From JAPPOI01 sp028818055 (lineage in GTDB: Bacteria > Pseudomonadota > Alphaproteobacteria > Rhodobacterales > Rhodobacteraceae), in NCBI GenBank assembly GCA_965267405.1, contig OZ253954.1, positions 3,038,001 through 3,102,000 of the forward strand: a stretch of 64,000 nt of DNA, read 5' to 3'. Made by a program: the position numbers and the translations under genes. The notes beneath the pieces were generated by a model. It saw nothing but the letters and a program-made list of their open reading frames with translations, was not told the DNA's origin and searched no databases. Positions 1 to 7,889 of the stretch are shown one piece after another (the first letter of the stretch is position 1; each line of letters begins with the position of its first letter).

Positions 1-40
1 AAATCTAAATGAGGCAGGCCGTTCCAACCTTGATATAGCT

Positions 41-76
41 CAAGCCCAAACGCGATCGGTTGCGCGTTTGGACTTG
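41..76 (-). terminator. Stem-loop just downstream of the LuxR-type gene
   Basis: A 9-bp perfect stem (CCAAACGCG with CGCGTTTGG, 8-nt loop) is extended by four more pairs after one mismatch. It begins 17 bases past the stop codon of the minus-strand LuxR-type gene. There is no clear T-run after it on the minus strand, so it may be an mRNA 3' end or stabilising hairpin rather than a classical intrinsic terminator. Confidence 0.4.
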
Positions 77-92
77 GGTAGTCTCAATAAAC

Positions 93-1019
93 TCAGTTTG
101 CCGTGAGTTTCTTTGGTTGATCAATCGGTTCGTCGACCGTGCCGTTTTGACCGATCAACAGATGCAGAAGCTCAAATTGCCCGGAGACATCCGCTTTTGC
201 ATATATCGCAGACAGGTGTCCGCGCACTGTTTTCTCACACACCCCCATTGTATCGGCGATCTTGGTGATCTTCTGACCGTCGCGCATCAGCATACATATC
301 CTGAATTCTGAACGGCTAAGCCCGATTGGGTTTTCGTGTGTCAGGATTTGTGAGCCTGGGACCTTAGCAGTCGCATCCTCAGCGGTTTCCACGCTGTGGA
401 GACAAGGTCTTTTTGGCAAGCCCGGTAGCCGGTGGTTCCATGTTTTTGAAAATACTGGCGCCAGCAGTCTAATGATTGCAGGACCGGCAAGCGTCTGAGG
501 CAGGCTCCGGTATTTCAACTCCAGAACAACGACCCCACGGTCGGAGTTTTCAAGAATGACAGTGAGTACCTCTTTAACGCCATGCCCATGCAAATCGAAG
601 CCAAAGTCGCCATCTGACTTCAGCCGGGACTCGGCAACTTCGCTAAGCGACCAGAAGGTACCTTCGCGCGCCACAAATAGAGCGTCGCCGAGGATCTCGG
701 CGCTCAGCGCATGCCAGTTCCTGTCTGAAAACAACTTATGAGCCGACTTATCAAAAATCGCGAAATTGAACGACTGTTGCTTATCGCGTTTATGTCGGGT
801 GAGACCGACGCTATCAGCGCCTGCCAATCCAGAAACCGTCTTCAAAAATGTTTGGACTTCGCCACGTCCTTGGAGTGACTCGGCCCACTTTGCTATTACT
901 TCCGCGCCAGAGACAATAACACTCTGAGCGAGGTTGCTATCATATTTACTCAGTACATGGTTTTTCAACAAAACCTCCCAAAACTGAAACATTGTTTCAT
1001 TTTTGGGAAACCAATTCAT
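93..1019 (-). CDS. LuxR-family HTH transcriptional regulator
   Basis: Predicted DNA-binding regulator of about 308 residues. The last 75 or so residues form a LuxR/FixJ-type helix-turn-helix, with the spaced signature GLSRSEFRICMLM, ITKIADTMGVCEKTVRGHL and IYAKADV. The N-terminal 220 residues show no clear autoinducer-binding, PAS or receiver domain, so the signal is unknown. I prefer the ATG at 1019. A TTG nine codons upstream would extend it, and a TTG at about 980 is preceded by a GGGAGG sequence, so the true start is uncertain. It is transcribed away from the Tad operon across an AT-rich gap, which makes it a candidate regulator of that operon, but only by position. Its base composition seems more AT-rich than that of its neighbours. 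Confidence 0.8.
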   Translation of the reverse strand: MNWFPKNETMFQFWEVLLKNHVLSKYDSNLAQSVIVSGAEVIAKWAESLQGRGEVQTFLKTVSGLAGADSVGLTRHKRDKQQSFNFAIFDKSAHKLFSDRNWHALSAEILGDALFVAREGTFWSLSEVAESRLKSDGDFGFDLHGHGVKEVLTVILENSDRGVVVLELKYRSLPQTLAGPAIIRLLAPVFSKTWNHRLPGLPKRPCLHSVETAEDATAKVPGSQILTHENPIGLSRSEFRICMLMRDGQKITKIADTMGVCEKTVRGHLSAIYAKADVSGQFELLHLLIGQNGTVDEPIDQPKKLTAN

Positions 1020-1346
1020 AAGAAATCTACGGGTATACCCGGTCAAAAAGTATTACATATTTCGCGGATTTCCTAAAAACATAGTGATTCCCCCAGTACC
1101 TCAAGACGAACTTAGTGATTCGACGGGGCATGTGGCAACAGTAATGTCCTCTGATCGAACATTAATCTTGGTAAAACAACTTTAAAGTGTAATTCTATTT
1201 AATAAACATCTTAAGGTATTTTATTCCAGATTTTTGCCCCGCGCATTTAGTCTTTTTTCAGTCCAGCATTACCAACGTTCCTAACCTCCAAGTGTTGGGT
1301 ACATGTGGCGCATTGCGCGCGAACTATTTTCTATGGGGGTATCCTT
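1020..1346. other. AT-rich divergent intergenic region between LuxR-type gene and flp1
   Basis: About 330 bases with no convincing gene. The middle (roughly 1140-1260) is clearly richer in A and T than the flanks, as expected for promoters of two divergent units. No -35/-10 pair could be assigned with confidence. The flp1 ribosome binding site is probably the G-rich stretch at 1334-1339. Confidence 0.5.
1030..1041. promoter_or_regulatory. Perfect 12-bp palindrome at the LuxR-type gene start
   Basis: CGGGTATACCCG is a perfect palindrome lying 11 bases upstream of the preferred ATG of the LuxR-type gene. Its position suits an autoregulatory operator, but no second copy was seen near the flp promoter region. 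Confidence 0.25.
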
Positions 1347-1517
1347 ATGAATGTTCTGAAGACTTTTTTGAAGGACGAATCTGGTGCGGCGATCGTGGAA
1401 TACGGTCTGGCGCTTCTGGTTGTAGCTGGCATTGCTGTCGGAGCTTTCTCCGCACTTGGCACAACAACCAACACAAACGTCCAGTCGGCTTGTACCGCAG
1501 TTGGTGCAACTTGCTGA
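1347..1517 (+). CDS. flp1: Flp/Tad pilus major prepilin (first copy)
   Basis: A 56-residue Flp-family type IVb prepilin. The Tad prepilin-peptidase motif is GAAIVEY, predicting cleavage after Gly13 and a 43-residue mature pilin. Glu and Tyr at mature positions 5 and 6 match the family, followed by a hydrophobic core (GLALLVVAGIAVGAFSAL). The C-terminus carries two cysteines, SACTAVGATC, which could form a disulfide loop. An upstream in-frame extension to 1305 lacks pilin features, and the ATG at 1347 gives the normal short leader, so that start is preferred. It heads the Tad operon and is probably the major pilus subunit. A second copy follows, with 37 of 43 mature residues identical. Confidence 0.93.
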   Translation: MNVLKTFLKDESGAAIVEYGLALLVVAGIAVGAFSALGTTTNTNVQSACTAVGATC

Positions 1518-1525
1518 TACTCAAA

Positions 1526-1555
1526 ATGCATCCGTGGCCCTGGTCACGGATGCAT
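1526..1555 (+). promoter_or_regulatory. Strong hairpin between the two flp genes
   Basis: A perfect 11-bp inverted repeat (ATGCATCCGTG and CACGGATGCAT) with an 8-nt loop begins 9 bases after the flp1 stop. No T-run follows, so partial attenuation or 3' protection of the flp1 mRNA is more likely than full termination. This would let flp1 be expressed at a higher level than the downstream assembly genes. Confidence 0.7.
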
Positions 1556-1573
1556 ACTGAAGGGGTGCAATTT

Positions 1574-1756
1574 ATGAATTTTCTAGCTGTAAAAGTTAAG
1601 CGTTTTCTTAAGGACAACGGCGGAGCGGCAATCGTTGAATACGGCCTTGCCTTGCTTGTTGTCGCTGGGATCGCAATCGCCGCATTCAGTGGCTTAGCTA
1701 CTGTCACTAACACCAACACGCAATCCGCGTGTACCGCCGTCGGCGCAACTTGCTGA
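1574..1756 (+). CDS. flp2: Flp/Tad pilus prepilin (second copy)
   Basis: A 60-residue Flp-family prepilin. Its leader is slightly longer than that of the first copy, with predicted cleavage after Gly17 in GGAAIVEY. The mature 43 residues differ from flp1 at only six positions, and the two C-terminal cysteines are kept. The ATG at 1574 gives a proper leader; the longer in-frame reading through the flp1 region is not a gene. The copies arose by tandem duplication and are separated by a hairpin. Whether the second is a co-subunit, a minor pilin or a spare copy cannot be told from sequence. Confidence 0.92.
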   Translation: MNFLAVKVKRFLKDNGGAAIVEYGLALLVVAGIAIAAFSGLATVTNTNTQSACTAVGATC

Positions 1757-1762
1757 CCTAAC

Positions 1763-1787
1763 TGTGCGCCGCGTGGTGCCGCGCACA
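1763..1787 (+). promoter_or_regulatory. Hairpin after flp2
   Basis: A 7-bp stem (TGTGCGC and GCGCACA) with an 11-nt loop lies between flp2 and cpaB. Like the flp1 hairpin it has no T-run and probably acts as an attenuator or RNA-stabilising structure that sets pilin expression above the assembly genes. Confidence 0.5.
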
Positions 1788-1810
1788 TCATGTAACCTTG
1801 GGAGGCTCAG

Positions 1811-2614
1811 ATGAGAATCGGCTCCATAATTACAACATTTGCTGGGTTGGCTATTGCCGGTGGCTCGGTCTTCATCGCAAGGGAGCAATTGCTTCAGGGT
1901 GATGGATCGGCGGTTGCCAGTGCAGCGCCAGAGTACACCGAGATCGTTGTAGCCAATCAAAACATCCAATTTGGTCAAGAAATCGAACCTCATCTTGTTC
2001 GATTGCAACGTTGGCCAAGCGATGCTTTGCCCGCAGGCGCGATAATCGACATGACCCAAGTTTTGCCTGAGGAAGGCGACGGATCGCGGCGTGCAAAAGC
2101 TAATATGGTTTCTGGCGAAGTGGTCTTGGTATCCAAACTTTCGGGGTTTGGCGAAAAAGTAACCATCACACAGAAGCTCGGTGAAAATACCAGAGCTATG
2201 GCGATCAAGGTTGACGCCGTGACTGCGGTTGGTGGCTTTGTCACACCAGGTGACTTTGTAGATATCGTGTTAACTCAGGGCCGTGCCAGCGACATCCGAG
2301 CTGTCACAATCCTTCAAAACATCAGGGTTATCGGCGTCGATCAGCAGTCGGAAGAGCAGGTGGACTCTCCTGAGATTGCTCGGACCATTACGGTCGAAGT
2401 CACTCCGTTGGATGGCCAAAAACTCGCTCTGGCACAGAAGGCGGGAACACTTAGCCTTACACTTCGGACGTTGGACGGTGTCGTAGATGAGCCACTCGAC
2501 ATGGTCGATTTACGTGACCTTCTTCGTGAAAAATCACCTGTTGAGGAAGCTGCAAAGGCACCGACGATCAAAGTCCGCCGTGCTGGCGCAGTCGAAGTCG
2601 TCGACATCAACTAA
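1811..2614 (+). CDS. cpaB: Flp pilus assembly protein CpaB/RcpC
   Basis: A 267-residue Tad pilus assembly protein. The N-terminus has one hydrophobic anchor (about residues 6-24). It is followed by a SAF-like domain at about 43-110 (VVANQNIQFGQEIEP, LPAGAIID, GEVVLVSKL) and then the RcpC/CpaB domain (about 115-230, with AVGGFVTPGDFVDIVL and TVEVTPLDGQKLALAQ). Family members act in the periplasm and support the secretin ring. GGAGG lies just upstream of the ATG. In most alphaproteobacterial loci the secretin gene cpaC/rcpA follows directly; here a tadG-like gene follows instead. Confidence 0.93.
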   Translation: MRIGSIITTFAGLAIAGGSVFIAREQLLQGDGSAVASAAPEYTEIVVANQNIQFGQEIEPHLVRLQRWPSDALPAGAIIDMTQVLPEEGDGSRRAKANMVSGEVVLVSKLSGFGEKVTITQKLGENTRAMAIKVDAVTAVGGFVTPGDFVDIVLTQGRASDIRAVTILQNIRVIGVDQQSEEQVDSPEIARTITVEVTPLDGQKLALAQKAGTLSLTLRTLDGVVDEPLDMVDLRDLLREKSPVEEAAKAPTIKVRRAGAVEVVDIN

Positions 2615-2633
2615 GTGAGTACCGGTGATCGTT

Positions 2634-4133
2634 ATGAAACTTTTAAAGGCATTTTCACAGGATGAAGACGGGACCATTTTGATCCTGTTTGCTGCATCGC
2701 TTGTTGTCTTTATCGGCTTCACTGCGGTCATTTTCGACATGGGGCGTGTCTCGACAACCCAAAGTGAGTTGCAGGCCTTTGCTGACAATGTCGCGCTTGC
2801 GGCAGCTGGTGAGTTGGATGGTAGCCCAGACGCTATCACCAACGCTCAGAATGCAGCGGCCAACTTTGTCACTGACCGTCAAAGTTTCGGTAATGGCAGT
2901 AACACACTTGGAAGTGGCGACTATACGCTGAGCTTTCTGAATGCGTTGCCTGCGAACGATAATGCGGATCCTTCACCAAACCTAACGACTGACCCGGCCG
3001 AAGCGTTTTTCGCTTGGGTGGTTGTGACTCCGAAGGATGTTTCGATGAACTTCGTGAGCGCTCTTCGGACTTTGACGAACACCGGAAGCGGTCCGGCGGT
3101 TGCGAACGTTGGTGCCGAGGCGATTGCCGGGTTTACCGTTGAAGCCTGCGATATCACTCCGCTGATGTTCTGCTTGCCTTCACCGTCATATACGGCTGCA
3201 GGTAACATAGGCGACCTTATCAAGTTGCGGAGTGGCGGTAACGGTTCAGCTTGGGGGCCGGGTGACTTCGGTTTCCTTGATCCGAAGAAAGCTGACCTGG
3301 GGTCGACCTGCGCCGGATTGAGCGGGTCAAACCTAATTGGCTGCTTGGTCGGCGCGGAGCTGAACGTCACAAAGTGTTTCACTCAGCGTGGCGTGGACAC
3401 TGAGCCCGGCCAAAAGGTTGGGATCGAAGATGCGATCTTCAATGTCCGTTTCGACATCTACAAATCGACGATGAATGGCGAGAAGAACGATCCGGACTAT
3501 CCAGCGGCTCCGAACGTGATCAAGGGCATTGTGCCAAACGGTGGTGGTCAGTGCATTGGTCAAAACGAGCAAATCTCGCCTGATACACTGCCTTTGCCGC
3601 GTGACAACTGCTTCGCCACAAACTCTTGCGCCAACAACAGAGTCGGTGACGGAAATTGGTCAAACGGTCTGGCCCCTTACATGGCCGCCAATCACAACCT
3701 CACTGTCACCAATCAGACTGAGCTTGAGGCTGCGCTTGATTTTTCGGGCGTTCCGAACAACCTGAAAACAACCCGTTATGGCATGTATGTGGCTGAAGTA
3801 GCATCAGCTGCCGGCGGCCAGATTACCGCGCCTGGTCGTGCTGAAACCGGCTTGGCTCAATGTAATACGAACCCCTCTCAAACTGGGGTGCGCCGCCGTG
3901 TTGTAATTGCAGCTGGAATTGATTGTACCGCCAACCCGATTAACGGAGCCGAAGTCGGCGTGCCCGTTGAAGAATTCTTCGAGATGTTCCTGACCGAACC
4001 TGTGGGCGACGACGGTGCATCGCCTCCAACCCTTGATCTTTGGGTTGAGGTGATCGGCTCTGCTGGTGGCGATGGCTATGGTTCAGCGGGCACCGGCGGC
4101 ATCTTCCGCGACGTGGTTCAGCTTTATCGGTGA
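2634..4133 (+). CDS. TadG-like Flp pilus assembly protein
   Basis: About 499 residues. The N-terminus resembles the TadE/TadG-type putative Flp assembly domain: DEDGTILILFAA followed by a hydrophobic segment (about residues 15-38), then MGRVSTTQSELQAFAD, a typical run of the pilus-associated TadG N-terminus. The rest is a long, Asn- and Gly-rich, cysteine-containing extracytoplasmic region with no von Willebrand MIDAS motif (DxSxS) that I could see, so it is not a canonical full TadG. A GTG three codons upstream is an alternative start. The gene is followed by a TGATG overlap with the next pseudopilin-like gene, so the two are probably translationally coupled. Role inferred: a minor, surface or tip component of the Tad system. 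Confidence 0.82.
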   Translation: MKLLKAFSQDEDGTILILFAASLVVFIGFTAVIFDMGRVSTTQSELQAFADNVALAAAGELDGSPDAITNAQNAAANFVTDRQSFGNGSNTLGSGDYTLSFLNALPANDNADPSPNLTTDPAEAFFAWVVVTPKDVSMNFVSALRTLTNTGSGPAVANVGAEAIAGFTVEACDITPLMFCLPSPSYTAAGNIGDLIKLRSGGNGSAWGPGDFGFLDPKKADLGSTCAGLSGSNLIGCLVGAELNVTKCFTQRGVDTEPGQKVGIEDAIFNVRFDIYKSTMNGEKNDPDYPAAPNVIKGIVPNGGGQCIGQNEQISPDTLPLPRDNCFATNSCANNRVGDGNWSNGLAPYMAANHNLTVTNQTELEAALDFSGVPNNLKTTRYGMYVAEVASAAGGQITAPGRAETGLAQCNTNPSQTGVRRRVVIAAGIDCTANPINGAEVGVPVEEFFEMFLTEPVGDDGASPPTLDLWVEVIGSAGGDGYGSAGTGGIFRDVVQLYR

Positions 4134-4648
4134 TGCAGATGTGGGGGACGCTCATATCACGCTTTGCCCTGGCGACGAGACGCTTTGGTCGCGATACACG
4201 CGGCGCGTCACTGGTCGAATTCGGCATCGTGCTTCCGTTTATGCTTTTGATGTTGGCGCTCATGATCGAAGCCGGTCGCTTCATGTGGTCGTACCAGGTC
4301 GCCGTAGAGGGTGTGCGTGACGCCGGCCGTTACCTTGCCAGGATCGCCCCCGTCGATATCTGCCAAACTGGCGGAACTGTTTCCGGATATTCTCCGACGC
4401 TCCTCGGTATGGTCCGCAATAACAACAGCGGCAGTACGCTGTTCCCACAATACGTCACAGTCAATTCCGTGACAGCGAGCCATACCTGTGTGTCAGGTAC
4501 ATATCGCATCAGCCCGACCCCGGTCGGAACGGTCACAGCAAACATGACAATTCAATTCCCGTTTGCTGGCATTACTTCGATTTTTGGTGACAGCATGACG
4601 ACCCTGACGGCCACCATTTCGGATCAATCAAGGATTTTCGGACAATGA
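4133..4648 (+). CDS. TadE-like minor pseudopilin
   Basis: About 171 residues. The N-terminal half has DTRGASLVEFGIVLPF, a G-x4-E-F pseudopilin processing motif, followed by a hydrophobic helix (FMLLMLALMIEAGRFMW) typical of TadE. The C-terminal part is a small periplasmic or pilus-associated domain with a few cysteines. TadE and TadF pseudopilins are processed by the Tad prepilin peptidase in studied systems. The start overlaps the preceding stop (TGATG). Starts at GTG 4130 or ATG 4139 are also possible. It overlaps the next gene by ATGA. Confidence 0.87.
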   Translation: MQMWGTLISRFALATRRFGRDTRGASLVEFGIVLPFMLLMLALMIEAGRFMWSYQVAVEGVRDAGRYLARIAPVDICQTGGTVSGYSPTLLGMVRNNNSGSTLFPQYVTVNSVTASHTCVSGTYRISPTPVGTVTANMTIQFPFAGITSIFGDSMTTLTATISDQSRIFGQ

Positions 4649-5277
4649 TTGGTTTGGGTCATATTATTGTAGGTGCAAAGCGTGAGGACGGTGGCGTTCT
4701 GGTTGAATTTGCCATCGTCATCTCACTGTTTCTGTTCATCTTTTTTGCCATGCTCGACTTTGGGCGTTTGGTCTATCAAACCACATTGAGCGAAAAGGCG
4801 ACCTATATTGCGGCGAGAACCGCAATTGTTCGCCCGCCTGCATGTACCGGAGTTCCGGACCGCCACACTGCTGGGGTCGTTCCAACGGGAACCCCAACGC
4901 CTCGGTTTGGCACATCTTGCAGTGCTGCAAGTTACGTTTGTTCCGCCGTTGCCGTTGTGAGCTGCAGTGGGGACGCGGCAAGCCCGACAGCAAACGAAAT
5001 CTGGACACGGATTTCACCGATGCTGCCGCCGAATGCGACCATTTCAAATCTGCAATTTACGTATGCATTTGACTCCAATCTCGGTTTTCTCGGCGGACCA
5101 TATACGCCGATGGTAACCGTCGACCTTAATTTACCGGATTTTGCATTTGTCTCACCGCTTGGCTCGCTTGCCGTCGCGGCTGGGGCGCCATCAAGCAGTC
5201 TTGGACCGAACGCTGCCTTTGCGGATTTCAGTGTCACACTGCCTGCTGAAGACTTGAATTTAGGAGAAGCCGGATGA
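4645..5277 (+). CDS. TadE-family minor pseudopilin (second)
   Basis: A 210-residue protein with the same architecture as its upstream neighbour. It has a short leader, GGVLVEFAIVISLFLF with Glu-Phe after the putative cleavage glycine, a hydrophobic helix (about residues 22-42) and DFGRLVYQTTLSEKA. The remainder is a Ser/Pro-rich periplasmic domain with four cysteines near residues 70-110. It starts within an ATGA overlap. By position and family it may be the TadF-type partner of the preceding TadE-like protein, but the two could also be paralogues with interchangeable roles. Confidence 0.85.
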   Translation: MIGLGHIIVGAKREDGGVLVEFAIVISLFLFIFFAMLDFGRLVYQTTLSEKATYIAARTAIVRPPACTGVPDRHTAGVVPTGTPTPRFGTSCSAASYVCSAVAVVSCSGDAASPTANEIWTRISPMLPPNATISNLQFTYAFDSNLGFLGGPYTPMVTVDLNLPDFAFVSPLGSLAVAAGAPSSSLGPNAAFADFSVTLPAEDLNLGEAG

Positions 5278-5293
5278 AACGCGGGGAAAGTTT

Positions 5294-6496
5294 ATGACAC
5301 AGCGCCTCAACTCGACGCTTCTGTTGATCGAAGACGAAGCTAACGCAGCAGGGTTCGACGCCACAATGCGCGACTCTGGTGCAATCGTAGCAACCGAAAA
5401 TGCGACGTTGCGAACGATGAATGGTCGGGCTCAGGATTTGGTCTCAAAGCATGACGTCGTCATCTTTGAAACCGATCCAGACGATCCAGGAGAGCTTTCC
5501 GCCATCGACGCCATTGTTGGCGCCGGAAACCGGGAAGCAATTTTCATTGCTTTGACGGCAGAGGATGTGTCGATCACCAAAGCTCGCAGACTGCGTGCTC
5601 GCGGTGTCGACGAAGTTCTTCCGAAATCGATTGATGCAGATGATCTGAACTCGATCGTCTCGGAAATGCGGGCTGCCAGGTCCGCGCCGCAACAAACCTC
5701 TTCACATAACGTGGATTACGGTAGCCTTATCACGGTGGCTCAATCCGCAGGCGGAAGTGGTGCAACGACGACGGCGGTGAATTTGGCGACAGCGCTAGCC
5801 GCCAAGAAGGGCCGGTTCAGCAAAAAAGAAGGTGCATCGGTGGCACTGATTGATCTGGACATCCAGTTTGGATCTGTCGGCGTCATGATGGACTTGGAAG
5901 ACAATGGCGGCTTCCTAGAAATGGTCGAAAGCGCCGCGGTTCCCGATATCAGTTACCTGAAAGGCATTTTGCAGACGCATGACAGCGGCGTGGACGTTCT
6001 TGTTGCTCCAAGACAGATCGTGCCAGTCACAGCGATCGAAAAGAACCAGATTGCGACGATGCTGGACGTGCTGAGATCAAACTACGATTACGTCGTTGTT
6101 GATCTGCCGCGTGCATTGGTCGAGTGGCTTGAGCCCATTGTCAGCCGCATGGACGAGTTGGTCATCGTATCTGATACGTCGGTTCCATCCATGCGCCAAG
6201 CGAAGCGGCTGATGGATTTTTATCGTGAAGATAACATCACTGTTCAAACGAAGATCGTTATCAATCGTGAGAGCAAGCCGCTGATCAAATCCGAGCAAAT
6301 CTCGGAAGGTGAAAAGCTGCTGGAAACCAAATTCACGAACTGGTTGCCGGACAATGTCAAAGTTGCCCGTAAATCGGCCGATCTCGGTCGACCCGTTGTT
6401 ACCAACAAACCTGGGTCCGACTTGGCGAAGTCCTACTTCGCACTCGCAAAATCATACACTCAAAAGGCCGAAAAAGCCGCGAAAACGGTAGGGTAA
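5294..6496 (+). CDS. cpaE: Pilus localisation ATPase-like protein CpaE/TadZ
   Basis: A 400-residue protein. Residues 8-125 resemble a degenerate response-regulator fold (LLLIEDE at the start, no clear phospho-acceptor pattern). Residues 145-370 resemble the MinD/ParA ATPase fold, with VALIDLDIQFGSVG and YVVVDLPRALVEW. In studied species TadZ/CpaE places the pilus machinery at the pole. The nucleotide-binding loop reads AGGSGATT at about 152-159: neither the deviant Walker signature lysine nor the usual P-loop lysine is present, so ATP hydrolysis is doubtful. A GGGGAAAG ribosome binding site precedes the ATG. Confidence 0.92.
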   Translation: MTQRLNSTLLLIEDEANAAGFDATMRDSGAIVATENATLRTMNGRAQDLVSKHDVVIFETDPDDPGELSAIDAIVGAGNREAIFIALTAEDVSITKARRLRARGVDEVLPKSIDADDLNSIVSEMRAARSAPQQTSSHNVDYGSLITVAQSAGGSGATTTAVNLATALAAKKGRFSKKEGASVALIDLDIQFGSVGVMMDLEDNGGFLEMVESAAVPDISYLKGILQTHDSGVDVLVAPRQIVPVTAIEKNQIATMLDVLRSNYDYVVVDLPRALVEWLEPIVSRMDELVIVSDTSVPSMRQAKRLMDFYREDNITVQTKIVINRESKPLIKSEQISEGEKLLETKFTNWLPDNVKVARKSADLGRPVVTNKPGSDLAKSYFALAKSYTQKAEKAAKTVG

Positions 6497-6506
6497 GGGG
6501 GAAACG

Positions 6507-7889
6507 ATGTTCAAAGAATTTCGTGCAAGAAGCCGGGAGCAAGAACAAAAGATTGTTCCGCTTCCAATCCAGGAACAACCCTCTGTGGAAGCTCTGGTCG
6601 AAGTTGACGAAGATTTGCAGGCGCATCTCGAACTAAAGAGCCGGCTGCACGAGACGTTGCTGGATCGATTGAACCTTTCGGTCATTGATAAAGTCGAAAA
6701 GCAAGAGCTACGTCGCCAGATTGCAGGCCTAGTCACCCAAATTTTGGAAGCTGAAAGCATCCCGATGCGCGCGGACGCTTTTTCGCAGCTAATCGACGAA
6801 TTGATCTTCGAAGTTCTTGGCTTGGGGCCGCTTGAGCCCTTGCTCGAAGATCCAACGATCAACGACATTCTGGTGAACAATCACGAGAACGTCTACGTGG
6901 AGCGGTTCGGCATTCTGGAACGGACTGCCGTTCGCTTCCGGGATGAACGGCATCTCCTGCGGATCATCGATAAGATCGTATCGAAAATCGGACGACGCAT
7001 CGATGAAAGTCAGCCTTGGGTTGACGCCCGCTTGGAAGATGGAAGCCGTGTCAACGCCATCGTCCGACCATGTTCGGTCGATGGACCGGCGCTCTCCATT
7101 CGTAAGTTCTCGCGCAATCCGCTGACATTGGAGCGTCTGACTGAGCAGGGGGCGCTGAACGCTCAAGCTGCTAAGATCTTGGAAGCACTGGTCGAAGCGC
7201 GCCTGAACGTCTTGATTTCTGGCGGTACGGGTTCGGGTAAAACGACAATGCTCAACGCCATGTCATCGTTCATCGATGGTCGCCAGCGCATCGTAACGAT
7301 TGAAGATGCAGCCGAACTCCAGCTTCAGCAAGAGCATGTTGTTCGCTTGGAAACACGCCCGCCGAATAGTGAAGGCCACGGCGCAATTTCACAGCGAGAC
7401 TTGGTAAGAAACGCGCTTCGCATGCGCCCCGACCGCATCATCGTGGGCGAGGTTCGTGGTGCTGAATGCTTTGATATGTTGCAGGCGATGAATACCGGTC
7501 ACGACGGATCGATGACCACCATTCACGCCAACACTGCCCGTGACGCTATGGGCCGTGTTGAACAAATGGTCACCATGATGGGGGCTGATCTTCCGATAAA
7601 AACCATTCGCTCGCAGATCGCATCGGCAATCCATGTGGTTGTCCAGCTTTCCCGCCTGAGTGACGGCACACGCCGCGTGATCAGCATCTCAGAGATTACG
7701 GGTATGGAAGATGACACCATTACCATGCAGGACATCTTCCTCTTCAAGAGACACGGTGTAAGCGAAACAGGACAGGTTCTTGGTCGGTTTGTTGCTACCG
7801 GTATTCGTCCCAAGTGCACAGACCAGTTGATCGCAGCTGGTGTTGGACTGGATGCGTCGCTCTTCCAGCGTGAGGAACTGAACGCATGA
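6507..7889 (+). CDS. cpaF: Tad pilus secretion ATPase CpaF/TadA
   Basis: A 460-residue type II/IV secretion ATPase that powers Flp pilus assembly at the inner membrane. Walker A is ISGGTGSGKTT (about residues 237-247), the Walker B region is RIIVGEVRGAE (about 310-320), and the His box is GHDGSMTTIHAN (about 331-342). The N-terminal domain contains the family run INDILVNNHENVYVERFG. All catalytic motifs are intact, in contrast to the CpaE P-loop upstream. Its last codons overlap tadB by ATGA. Confidence 0.96.
   Translation: MFKEFRARSREQEQKIVPLPIQEQPSVEALVEVDEDLQAHLELKSRLHETLLDRLNLSVIDKVEKQELRRQIAGLVTQILEAESIPMRADAFSQLIDELIFEVLGLGPLEPLLEDPTINDILVNNHENVYVERFGILERTAVRFRDERHLLRIIDKIVSKIGRRIDESQPWVDARLEDGSRVNAIVRPCSVDGPALSIRKFSRNPLTLERLTEQGALNAQAAKILEALVEARLNVLISGGTGSGKTTMLNAMSSFIDGRQRIVTIEDAAELQLQQEHVVRLETRPPNSEGHGAISQRDLVRNALRMRPDRIIVGEVRGAECFDMLQAMNTGHDGSMTTIHANTARDAMGRVEQMVTMMGADLPIKTIRSQIASAIHVVVQLSRLSDGTRRVISISEITGMEDDTITMQDIFLFKRHGVSETGQVLGRFVATGIRPKCTDQLIAAGVGLDASLFQREELNA

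Noticed and set aside
1292..1573. Long in-frame reading upstream of flp2
   Set aside because: It runs through flp1 in another frame; the pilin leader requires the start at 1574.
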